From NCBI GenBank assembly GCA_018817205.1, contig JAHIUE010000091.1:1-5768 (forward strand): DNA of 5,768 nt, in the 5' to 3' direction. Below, piece by piece: positions 1 to 5,008 of this stretch. Position 1 is the stretch's first letter, and the number at the start of each line of letters is the position of its first letter. The notes under the pieces were generated by a model that did no database searches, was not told the DNA's origin, and saw only the letters and a program-made list of their open reading frames with translations. Source of the DNA: Patescibacteria group bacterium (lineage in GTDB: Bacteria > Patescibacteriota > Microgenomatia > Daviesbacterales > UBA10151). Made by a program: the position numbers and the translations under genes.

Positions 1-100
1 ACGGTTAAACTTCCGTAGAGTATTTGGCTCTCAGCTTTTGGATCGTGACTCCAATACAAACGCTTTTTTACCCCGCTAAGCGGGGTGGTTATTTAGTTGT
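1..100 (-). ncRNA. Candidate structured RNA or long 5' leader, runs off left edge
   Basis: This is the stretch that would be transcribed leftward from the strong promoter at 107-134. It starts with a short AU-rich segment, then a 7-bp GC-rich hairpin with a 3-nt loop (70-86), then an A6 run. Three small hairpins follow in series: stem arms 38-42/50-54, 17-20/28-31 and 1-4/13-16. The minus strand has no ATG or GTG here. One frame stays open to the edge from a TTG at 59-57 (reading L-Y-W-S-H-D-P and onward), so the 5' end of a protein gene with a TTG start and a 40-nt leader is the main alternative. I do not recognise tmRNA, RNase P, SRP, 6S or a tRNA in it. It could also be the leader of a gene outside the window. 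Confidence 0.35.
70..86 (-). other. GC-rich hairpin near the 5' end of the leftward transcript
   Basis: ACCCCGC and GCGGGGT form a 7-bp perfect stem with a 3-nt loop. On the minus strand it is followed by A6 rather than T6, and on the plus strand by GGTTATTTAG, so it is not a classical terminator in either direction. Its place about 15 nt after the predicted transcript start suggests a 5' stabilising or regulatory stem. Confidence 0.5.
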
Positions 101-106
101 AAATAT

Positions 107-134
107 AGTATACCACAAATTGTCAACTTGTCAA
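107..134 (-). promoter_or_regulatory. Strong leftward sigma70-type promoter
   Basis: On the minus strand there is a perfect -35 TTGACA (134-129), a 16-bp spacer and a -10 TATACT (112-107) preceded by TGG, which makes it an extended -10. This is the closest match to the consensus in the window. A second TTGACA (126-121) arises from an 8-bp tandem duplication (121-136) but is only 8 bp from the -10, too close to be used with it. The predicted start of transcription is near 100, reading out of the left edge. The -35 begins immediately after the stop codon of the coiled-coil gene. Confidence 0.7.
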
Positions 135-392
135 CTATAGGATGGGTGAAAAAGAGTCTACTCTTTTTTCTAACTTATCGAACTCTTCTCTGGTTGGAGT
201 ATCATCTTCAAGATATGCCAGTTGTTTGCCTAATTTGTCTATCCTGCCTGTTAAATTTTTTTCAACTTTATCTAATTTTTCAGTGAGTTTATCTACCTTC
301 TGGTCAACCTTGTCAATTTTACCTGACAATTCTTGCTTGATGGTACTTTGGCCATTAATAATGGCCTGAAGCATTTTTTGAGTGTCATTCAT
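135..392 (-). CDS. Small coiled-coil protein of unknown function
   Basis: The 85-residue protein has no recognised enzymatic domain. Residues about 16-80 are almost all charged and heptad-like, with repeated D-K-V/L-D/E-K units such as KIDKVDQKVDKLTEKLDKVEK, indicating a long amphipathic helix. The segment LEDDTPTREEFDKLEKRV interrupts it briefly. There is no signal peptide or membrane span, so a soluble oligomer is likely. The ATG at 392 is chosen because a TATACT -10 (405-400) ends 7 bases upstream, with TTGAAA (429-424) as a possible -35 at 18 bp; no Shine-Dalgarno sequence is present, so the mRNA is probably leaderless. The gene is divergent from the nucleotidyltransferase gene. The strong leftward promoter starts directly at its stop. 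Small coiled-coil proteins of this kind are common in CPR genomes; the role is unknown. Confidence 0.75.
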   Translation of the reverse strand: MNDTQKMLQAIINGQSTIKQELSGKIDKVDQKVDKLTEKLDKVEKNLTGRIDKLGKQLAYLEDDTPTREEFDKLEKRVDSFSPIL

Positions 393-399
393 CGTTTAG

Positions 400-445
400 A
401 GTATATATCGTTTAATTTGCTTTTTTCAAGAGTCGTTATGATAAT
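400..445. promoter_or_regulatory. Overlapping divergent promoters for the coiled-coil and nucleotidyltransferase genes
   Basis: Minus strand: TTGAAA (429-424), an 18-bp spacer and TATACT (405-400), with the ATG at 392. Plus strand: TTGCTT (417-422), a 17-bp spacer and GATAAT (440-445), with the ATG at 455. The -35 boxes sit side by side in a 62-bp intergenic region. Each -10 ends 7 or 9 bases before its start codon, leaving almost no leader. The plus-strand -35 is weak (3 of 6 matches). Confidence 0.5.
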
Positions 446-454
446 ATATATTTC

Positions 455-1162
455 ATGGTAAATTGTGCAATTATTTTGGCAGGGGGGAAAGGGGAAAGGC
501 TTAGGCCCTATACCAATGACAGGCCTAAAGTAATGGTTGAGGTGACCGGAAAGCCTATTCTTGCCTGGCAAATAGAATGGCTTAAATCTCACGGCATTAC
601 TAAATTTGTATTAACCGTAAGCTATCGCCATGAAGTAGTGCAAGATTATTTTGGGGACGGCTCCAAATTCGGCATTGAAATAGATTATTCAATCGAAGAA
701 ACTCCGCTGGGTCGCGGAGGCGGTATTAAAAAAGCCTTCAAAAGCCCGCTGGTTGCCGACGCCTCTGATGTAGTGGTTTGTAACGGGGATATTATTACCA
801 AGCTTGATTTAAGCAAAATGATCACTACCCATATTGACCGAAAAGCCTTAGTAACCCTTCTGTTGGTTCCTTATATTTCCCGCTGGGGTGTTGTTAATAT
901 AGATGATGACAATCATATAACCGGCTTTGAGGAAAAGCCCAAATTGCCCTATTGGATTAACGGCGGCGTATATATTTTTAATAAAGAAGTGGAACCGCTT
1001 TTGCCTGAGATTGGGGATCACGAAAAAGAGACTTTCCCCAAAATCGCACGGGAAAAATTTTTAGGGTTTAAAGACGAAGGATTTTGGCGGGCGGTTGATG
1101 TGGTGAAAGATAAATCCGAAGCAGAACAATTTTTATCTACAGGCAAAAAGGATTTCAACTAG
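455..1162 (+). CDS. Sugar-1-phosphate nucleotidyltransferase
   Basis: This is a 235-residue NTP_transferase-family (COG1208-like) enzyme. It should transfer an NMP from an NTP to a sugar 1-phosphate, giving an NDP-sugar for glycan or envelope synthesis in the cytoplasm. The signature LAGGKGERLRPYT lies at residues 8-20, followed by the sugar/phosphate-binding lysine of RPKVMV (K25). ETPLGRGGG (82-90) is the substrate-binding loop, with GRGGG where GTAGA or GTGGA is usual. CNGDII (109-114) supplies metal-binding D112. FEEKP (158-162), NGGVYIF (169-175) and FWRAVDV (210-216) complete the fold. It is a short, catalytic-domain-only form without a left-handed beta-helix acyltransferase domain. A GATAAT -10 ends 9 bases before the ATG and there is no Shine-Dalgarno sequence. 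The final 8 bp overlap the convergent DUF5666-like gene. The sugar and nucleotide (mannose/GTP, glucose/dTTP or heptose) cannot be assigned. Confidence 0.9.
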   Translation: MVNCAIILAGGKGERLRPYTNDRPKVMVEVTGKPILAWQIEWLKSHGITKFVLTVSYRHEVVQDYFGDGSKFGIEIDYSIEETPLGRGGGIKKAFKSPLVADASDVVVCNGDIITKLDLSKMITTHIDRKALVTLLLVPYISRWGVVNIDDDNHITGFEEKPKLPYWINGGVYIFNKEVEPLLPEIGDHEKETFPKIAREKFLGFKDEGFWRAVDVVKDKSEAEQFLSTGKKDFN

Positions 1163-1868
1163 GTTTCGCAGACGGGGTTGCAGTGTTTTTCGGTTTTAAA
1201 ATCCCTCCTTGCGGAATCACATAAGCAAATTCCGCTTCGAATATATTGTTTTTATTATATTTACCTGTCAAGATTACAAAATTATTTATCTTCAGGACTG
1301 AAGAATCTTTATGGGTTGCTGAAACATTTTTAAAATCACGCGCCTTTATAGTGAATAATTTATCTGAAATTGAAATGACTTGGCCCCACAAATAAGTTTT
1401 GGGTTCGTAGTTTGTAGCTGGTAGCAAGACAATCTTTTTGGCCGTGAGTACCGCGGTTTCATCAACGTCTCCTAAGGCGGCAATATAATCTTCTTCAGCC
1501 AAAGTTTTAAAAGAAAATTTAGTTTTACTCTTCACTCTGCTTTCATAAACAGTATCTTGGTTTATACTTATCATTTTTGGGCCGGTGCGGGAGGCGAGAG
1601 TTATAGATTGGTCTGATTTTGATTTAACATTTCCGACGTATGCTTTATTTTGCAATCTGGTGTTAACTTCCTGTTTTAATTTGGCAGCTTTGGAGGCAAT
1701 CTCTTTTTTCAGTTCCTCAAGCTTAATTTTAATATCTGCTGAAGGGGAGGAATCAGCAGCTAGAGCAGGGTGAAGGGTGAAGGGTGAAGGGTGAAGAAGG
1801 AATAACATTCCCAAAACTATTAATACCACGATCTTTCCCCTTAACGCTTTCCCCTTAACGCTTTTCAT
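1155..1868 (-). CDS. Secreted DUF5666-like protein with coiled-coil segment
   Basis: The 237-residue protein is probably exported. Residues 1-12 are basic, 13-25 form a hydrophobic core (VVLIVLGMLFLL), and ALA|AD at 35-39 is a good signal peptidase I site. Residues about 44-75 are helical and K/E-rich, probably a coiled coil. Two beta-rich modules follow (about 76-148 and 159-217), each with the G-x-V...I-T-L/I...L-x-x-I pattern typical of DUF5666-type domains. The tail is low-complexity (KPKNTATPSAKPS). The start overlaps the stop of the upstream gene as ATGA, and GGAG lies 6 bases before the ATG, the clearest Shine-Dalgarno sequence in the window. Two out-of-frame-length repeats lie in its first 35 codons: a duplicated 14-mer and a 7-mer present four times. 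The 3' end overlaps the nucleotidyltransferase gene. The family match is by pattern only; the function is unknown. Confidence 0.75.
   Translation of the reverse strand: MKSVKGKALRGKIVVLIVLGMLFLLHPSPFTLHPALAADSSPSADIKIKLEELKKEIASKAAKLKQEVNTRLQNKAYVGNVKSKSDQSITLASRTGPKMISINQDTVYESRVKSKTKFSFKTLAEEDYIAALGDVDETAVLTAKKIVLLPATNYEPKTYLWGQVISISDKLFTIKARDFKNVSATHKDSSVLKINNFVILTGKYNKNNIFEAEFAYVIPQGGILKPKNTATPSAKPS
1768..1795. repeat. Four tandem copies of a heptamer (GGGTGAA)
   Basis: GGGTGAA is repeated four times without error on the plus strand. It lies inside the signal-peptide coding part of the minus-strand DUF5666-like gene, where it encodes H-P-S-P-F-T-L-H-P between the hydrophobic core and the cleavage site. 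Because 7 is not a multiple of 3, gain or loss of one copy would shift the reading frame. Confidence 0.95.
1837..1864. repeat. Perfect tandem duplication of a 14-mer at a gene start
   Basis: CCCCTTAACGCTTT occurs twice back to back. On the coding (minus) strand it covers codons 2-11 of the DUF5666-like gene, encoding the basic K-S-V-K-G-K-A-L-R-G-K region. The 14-bp period would also change the frame if one copy were lost. The unit is 12 of 14 identical, after rotation, to the one duplicated at 5682-5709. Confidence 0.9.
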
Positions 1869-2299
1869 ATTTTCTCCTTCGAAAAGTAAACAGTTCTTTC
1901 GGCAGTTCGGAAATCTCCTGTTGCATCAAAAACTGCTACGGTAATGGTATTTACCCCTTCATCCAGGTCCAAGACAGTAGAAAAAGAGCCGTCCGGTTTT
2001 GATCTGGTCACCAGATCGGAAGTTCCGGTTGATATTAAAATATCCAAAAAGGGACCGGTTGTGCCGGAAACTACAGTTGAATCTTGCAGTATTAATGAGT
2101 TGTCGTCCGGTTGCTTAAGATCCAATCTTAAGCTTTTAGGAGGAGTCGTGACAGGTCCGGCACTAAATTGGCTTGTAGGTTTTTTGTATTGGATGTTAAG
2201 TATGAAGTAGAGTCCTAAAAGTAGAGAGAGTCCAGCTGTAAAAATCAAAAAAAAGGATAGAAAAAATGCTTTTGAAGATAATTTATTGTTTAATTTCAT
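1865..2299 (-). CDS. Membrane-anchored Ig-like (Big_9-type) domain protein
   Basis: The 144-residue protein has one strongly hydrophobic span at about residues 11-35 after a short basic N-terminus, with no obvious cleavage site, so an N-terminal anchor with the rest outside the cell is likely. After a Pro/Thr-rich linker (41-56), residues about 58-139 form a single beta-sandwich-like module. Its pattern (L-x-Q-P-D-D...V-V-S-G-T-T...G-S-F-S-T-V-L-D-L-D-E-G-V-N-T-I-T-V) matches bacterial Ig-like or glucodextranase-B-like domains. It is the first gene of a two-gene operon, with a 4-bp ATGA overlap into the secreted DUF5666-like gene, and the pair probably acts at the cell surface. An extended -10 (TGC TAAAAT) ends 9 bases before the ATG and no Shine-Dalgarno sequence is visible. 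The partner and function are unknown. Confidence 0.75.
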   Translation of the reverse strand: MKLNNKLSSKAFFLSFFLIFTAGLSLLLGLYFILNIQYKKPTSQFSAGPVTTPPKSLRLDLKQPDDNSLILQDSTVVSGTTGPFLDILISTGTSDLVTRSKPDGSFSTVLDLDEGVNTITVAVFDATGDFRTAERTVYFSKEKI

Positions 2300-2301
2300 G
2301 A

Positions 2302-2330
2302 TTGAAACATTTTAGCATATTTGCTAGTAT
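2302..2330. promoter_or_regulatory. Divergent, interleaved promoters for the Ig-like operon and MBL-dnaB operon
   Basis: Plus strand: TTGAAA (2302-2307), a 17-bp spacer and TAGTAT (2325-2330) with the extended -10 TGC; the MBL ATG follows 8 bases later at 2339. Minus strand: extended -10 TGC TAAAAT (2317-2309) with the Ig-like ATG 9 bases later at 2299; its -35 position has no good match. The minus-strand -10 falls in the spacer of the plus-strand promoter, so the two polymerase sites exclude each other. Confidence 0.65.
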
Positions 2331-2338
2331 TCCCGTAC

Positions 2339-2989
2339 ATGGATATCTACTGGTATGGACAGGCATGTTTTAAATTAAAAGGCAAAAAAGCCGCAATTGT
2401 CATAGATCCTTATGATCCGGATTTTACCGGGCTTAAACTTCCAAAACTATCTGCCGATACAGTGCTGGTGACCCACAGCCACAATGATCACAATAACGCA
2501 AAAGCAGTGGAAAGTTTGCAAGGAAAACCTATGGTGTTTGACAGACCTGGAGAGTATGAAGTTTCAGGAGCGGTTATCACGGGGATTTCTTCATTCCATG
2601 ACAACTGCGAAGGAGCTGAGCGCGGAGCAAACACTATTTTCCATTTACTTTTTGATAATCTGGATATTGTTCATTTGGGAGATTTAGGACAAGCCAAACT
2701 GACCGAGGAACAGGTTGCCCAGATAGGCGGAGCAGACATTCTGCTAATTCCCGTTGGGGGAATATACACAATAAATGCCAAGATAGCCTCGGATATTGTG
2801 TCGCAACTGGAACCAAAAATTATTATCCCTATGCATTATAAGATAGAGGGTTTAAAGTTGGAGCTGAACGGGGTTGATAATTTTTTGAAAGAAATGGGAG
2901 CGGAAAATATAATTCCACAACCTAAACTGTCTATCAGCAAAGAGAAACTTCCGGAAGAGCCACAAGTGATTTTGCTTAACAATGACTAA
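2339..2989 (+). CDS. MBL-fold metal-dependent hydrolase (COG2220 / UPF0173-like)
   Basis: This 216-residue metallo-beta-lactamase-fold hydrolase is related to the UlaG/UPF0173 group. The metal-binding motif is THSHNDHNN, giving H46, H48, D50 and H51. VHLGD (111-115) and IPMHYK (H166) supply the further ligands, and FDRPGEYEVSG (67-77) is a hallmark segment of this subgroup. WYGQACFKLKG near the N-terminus corresponds to the usual G-x-A-C/S-F/V-x-L/I strand. There is no signal peptide, so it is cytoplasmic. The substrate is not evident; the fold includes nucleases, lactonases and phosphodiesterases. I start at ATG 2339, not the in-frame TTG at 2321, because the TTG overlaps the extended -10 and the protein from the ATG aligns cleanly with the family N-terminus. 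The stop overlaps the dnaB start by 8 bp, so the two are probably co-transcribed and translationally coupled. Confidence 0.88.
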   Translation: MDIYWYGQACFKLKGKKAAIVIDPYDPDFTGLKLPKLSADTVLVTHSHNDHNNAKAVESLQGKPMVFDRPGEYEVSGAVITGISSFHDNCEGAERGANTIFHLLFDNLDIVHLGDLGQAKLTEEQVAQIGGADILLIPVGGIYTINAKIASDIVSQLEPKIIIPMHYKIEGLKLELNGVDNFLKEMGAENIIPQPKLSISKEKLPEEPQVILLNND

Positions 2990-4325
2990 TGCAATTAAGC
3001 TTCCTCCACAGAATATAGAAGCGGAACAATCCCTTTTGGGCTCCCTTCTTATCGACAAAGATGCGATAGTCCGGATTTCCGAAGTTTTGTACCCGTCCAG
3101 TTTTTACCGTTCCGAGACCCACGGTCCTATCTTTGAAGCAATTAAAAGCTTGTTTGAAAAAAGGGAGCCGATTGATTTGGTTACTTTGACAGAAGAGTTA
3201 AAAAGGCAAGGCTCATATGATCGGATCGGCGGTTCGGCATATCTTACTACCCTTGTTAATATTGTACCAACATCTGCCCATATAGAACATTATGCCAAGA
3301 TTATCCGCGATCATGCCATGAGGCGCAATTTGATTGCTCAGGCAACAACCCTTATTGCGAAAGCTTATGAAGAGAATCAGTCTGTTGAAGAGCTTTTAGA
3401 AGAGGCGGAGGCGGGGATATTTGCTTTGTCTCAAGAGCATGTCAGCAGGGACTTTCTGCCAATTAAAGACGCATTAACAGAGTCCTTTGACCGATTAGAT
3501 GAACTGCAGAAATCTTCAGGAAAGCTTCGGGGGGTGCCGACAGGTTTTAGGGATTTGGATAGTAAACTTGCCGGCATGCAGGATTCAAATCTGTTAATTT
3601 TGGCTTCCCGCCCGGGGCAGGGAAAAACCAGCATGGCTTTAAACATTGCCCAATATGTGGCAGTAACTGCCGGACTTCCGGTGGGGATTTTTTCTTTGGA
3701 AATGAGCCAGGAAGAACTGGTGGATAGACTGCTGGTAGGGCAGGCAGATATAGATGCATGGAAGCTAAAAACAGGACGATTAGACGAAAAAGATTTTGAT
3801 AGGTTGTCTTTGGCAATGGGGGAGCTTGCCGAAGCTCCGATTTTTATTGACGATACTCCGGGGATTACCATTTCCGAAATGAGGACTAAAGCAAGACGTT
3901 TGCAGATTGAACACGGACTTAAATTTCTGATTGTGGATTATTTACAGCTTATAAAGGGGCGTAATCTGGAAAACAGGGTACAGGAAGTTTCGGAGATTTC
4001 CCAGAATTTGAAGAATCTGGCAAGGGAACTTAAGATTCCGGTTTTGGCTATTTCCCAGCTTTCCAGGGCAGTTGAACAAAGAGGTATCAAGCGTCCGCAG
4101 CTTGCCGATCTTAGGGAATCGGGAGCAATTGAGCAGGATGCGGATGTGGTTATGTTTATTTGGCGGGAAGACAGCGAACATCCCGAACAGGTTATTTTGG
4201 ATATCCAAAAACACAGAAATGGCCCAATCGGGGAAATACATCTGGTCTTCAGGGCGGAAAGAACCAAGTTCTACGGTCTTGAAAAAACCAGAAAACCTGC
4301 TGAAAAATCCGAATCCAAAGAATAA
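2982..4325 (+). CDS. dnaB: Replicative DNA helicase DnaB
   Basis: This 447-residue hexameric helicase unwinds DNA 5' to 3' at the replication fork and recruits primase. The N-terminal domain (about 5-115) begins with the family hallmark PPQNIEAEQSLLGSLLID. A helical linker follows (about 116-185), then the RecA-like ATPase domain. Walker A is SRPGQGKTS (209-217); the catalytic Glu is in FSLEMS (E240); Walker B is FLIVDYLQLI (D319); the sensor segment is ISQLSRAVEQR (357-367); RPQLADLRESGAIEQDAD (371-388) is the conserved late motif; HRNGPIG (411-417) carries the arginine finger. It has full length with no intein and no frameshift. The start at 2982 overlaps the end of the MBL gene in a different frame and has no strong Shine-Dalgarno sequence, pointing to coupled translation. 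The 3' end lies 7 bases from the convergent tRNA gene. Confidence 0.97.
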   Translation: MTNAIKLPPQNIEAEQSLLGSLLIDKDAIVRISEVLYPSSFYRSETHGPIFEAIKSLFEKREPIDLVTLTEELKRQGSYDRIGGSAYLTTLVNIVPTSAHIEHYAKIIRDHAMRRNLIAQATTLIAKAYEENQSVEELLEEAEAGIFALSQEHVSRDFLPIKDALTESFDRLDELQKSSGKLRGVPTGFRDLDSKLAGMQDSNLLILASRPGQGKTSMALNIAQYVAVTAGLPVGIFSLEMSQEELVDRLLVGQADIDAWKLKTGRLDEKDFDRLSLAMGELAEAPIFIDDTPGITISEMRTKARRLQIEHGLKFLIVDYLQLIKGRNLENRVQEVSEISQNLKNLARELKIPVLAISQLSRAVEQRGIKRPQLADLRESGAIEQDADVVMFIWREDSEHPEQVILDIQKHRNGPIGEIHLVFRAERTKFYGLEKTRKPAEKSESKE

Positions 4326-4332
4326 GCAATTG

Positions 4333-4416
4333 TGCCGAGGGAGGGAGTCGAACCCACATGATCTTTTGGATCAAAGGTTTTTGAGACCTTCGCGTCTGCC
4401 ATTCCGCCACCTCGGC
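4333..4416 (-). tRNA. tRNA-Leu(CAA)
   Basis: The 84-nt gene folds as a class II tRNA. The acceptor stem is GCCGAGG/CCTCGGC and the D stem is GCG/CGC around a GAATGGCAGA loop. The anticodon stem AAGGT/ACCTT holds the loop CTCAAAA, giving anticodon CAA, which reads the UUG leucine codon. The variable arm is TGATC-CAAAA-GATCA. The T arm is GTGGG-TTCGACT-CCCTC with one T-T mismatch. The discriminator is A (4333), and the 3' CCA is not encoded (the next bases are C, A, A), so it must be added by CCA-adding enzyme. It is convergent with dnaB. Confidence 0.95.
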
Positions 4417-4434
4417 ATTTTTAGTTCTTGAGGC

Positions 4435-4443
4435 ATTATACCA
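4435..4443 (-). promoter_or_regulatory. Extended -10 promoter of tRNA-Leu
   Basis: TGG followed by a perfect TATAAT (4440-4435) lies on the minus strand 18 bases before the tRNA 5' end, placing transcription start near 4428 and giving a leader of about 12 nt. The -35 position is an A/T run with little match to TTGACA, as expected for an extended -10 promoter. Confidence 0.7.
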
Positions 4444-4475
4444 ATTTTGAATAAAGTAAAAAAGTAATAGACTTC

Positions 4476-4509
4476 TTTCAAATTTCCTCCGATCGTGGTA
4501 TATTTGAAA
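4476..4509 (+). promoter_or_regulatory. Dyad-symmetric operator overlapping the PaaX-like gene promoter
   Basis: TTTCAAAT (4476-4483) and ATTTGAAA (4502-4509) are perfect 8-bp inverted arms whose midpoint coincides with the palindrome CGATCG (4490-4495). Thirteen of the 17 base pairs across the 34-bp site are symmetric. The site covers the -35 region (TTTCAA, 4476-4481) and the extended -10 (TGG TATATT, 4496-4504); the ATG is 9 bases further on. This is the layout expected for an operator bound by a dimeric repressor, and the adjacent PaaX-like protein is the natural candidate. Binding is inferred. Confidence 0.6.
4478..4502 (+). repeat. 25-bp direct repeat, copy 1
   Basis: The sequence is identical over 25 bp to 5009-5033, with an offset of 531 bp. 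It begins TCAAATTTCC and ends GTGGTATA. After two mismatches the similarity resumes for TGAAA (4505-4509 and 5036-5040). It lies immediately upstream of the PaaX-like gene and includes the core of its putative operator and most of its -10. Confidence 0.97.
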
Positions 4510-4513
4510 TAAC

Positions 4514-5008
4514 ATGTCTGTACCTCCGAGCGAGAGAAAAGTTTTAACAGATTTAATTCTCTTAGTTTTAGAGAAATCAATTGATGGCTATGTGAAATTT
4601 GAGGATTTTATTTACAATCCTTTACTGGAAAGACCGGTTAAGAAATCATTACTTTCACAAGCAATAAAAAGACTTCGTGAGCAAGGTTTAGTTGAACTAA
4701 TAAGTGATAAAGAATTAACTTTTCGATTGACTGATTCGGGTAAGGATAAAGCTTTGTGGAAGAAAATGGCGTTTGAAGATACAAAGTGGGACGGTAAATG
4801 GAGGTTGGTAATTTGGGATATTCCTGAAAAAAGAAGGTTAGCAAGGGATTTGTTAAGGTTTAAATTAAAACAACTAGGGTTTGTACAATGGCAAAAAAGC
4901 GTGTGGGCTACAAAGAAAAACTGTATTAAAATATTAAGGGATTTTATTAAGCGGGTTGGAATAGAGGATTGGGTGATGGTAATCGAATCCGATAATGTTG
5001 GAATTTAA
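4514..5008 (+). CDS. PaaX-type regulator with Cas2-like C-terminal domain
   Basis: The 164-residue protein has a winged-helix DNA-binding N-terminus (about 8-75) with a recognition-helix segment (KKSLLSQAIKRLREQGLVELI) and wing (LTFRLTDSGKDKA). The C-terminal domain starts at about 92 (KWDGKWRLVIWDIPEKRR) and has the Cas2/PaaX ferredoxin-like pattern: a beta strand ending in Asp (D102), a basic helix, and LGFVQWQKSVWAT. PaaX proteins are repressors that act as dimers; CPR homologues of this size are often annotated as Cas2, although there is no CRISPR array here. The end at ESDNVGI is abrupt, and the second copy of the flanking repeat begins one base after its stop codon, so slight C-terminal truncation is possible. 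The start ATG follows an extended -10 by 9 bases with no Shine-Dalgarno sequence. Sampled rows are about 28-38% G+C, against about 45-55% in dnaB, suggesting a different origin. Confidence 0.82.
   Translation: MSVPPSERKVLTDLILLVLEKSIDGYVKFEDFIYNPLLERPVKKSLLSQAIKRLREQGLVELISDKELTFRLTDSGKDKALWKKMAFEDTKWDGKWRLVIWDIPEKRRLARDLLRFKLKQLGFVQWQKSVWATKKNCIKILRDFIKRVGIEDWVMVIESDNVGI

Noticed and set aside
1..63. 3' part of a class II tRNA on the plus strand (anticodon-, variable- and T-arm-like hairpins)
   Set aside because: The putative T loop lacks the invariant TTC, the anticodon loop would be 8 nt, and no acceptor or CCA end follows.
64..95. Intrinsic terminator at the GC hairpin
   Set aside because: The T6 run precedes the stem on the plus strand and is A6 after it on the minus strand; neither direction has a U tract after the stem.
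142..369. Plus-strand 75-codon open frame opposite the coiled-coil gene
   Set aside because: It is a Ser/Leu-rich mirror of the K/D/E-rich coiled-coil coding strand with no promoter or start signal.
2321..2338. TTG start for the MBL hydrolase adding six residues
   Set aside because: The TTG and following bases overlap the extended -10, and the family N-terminus begins at the ATG at 2339.
4478..4502. Xer/dif-type recombination site
   Set aside because: A central 6-mer with arms and flanking duplication recalls dif-using elements, but the arms do not match the dif consensus known to me and no recombinase is in the window.
4333..4513. Integration of the PaaX-like cassette at the 3' end of tRNA-Leu
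   Set aside because: The cassette lies on the 5' (promoter) side of the tRNA gene, and no tRNA 3'-end duplicate is present.
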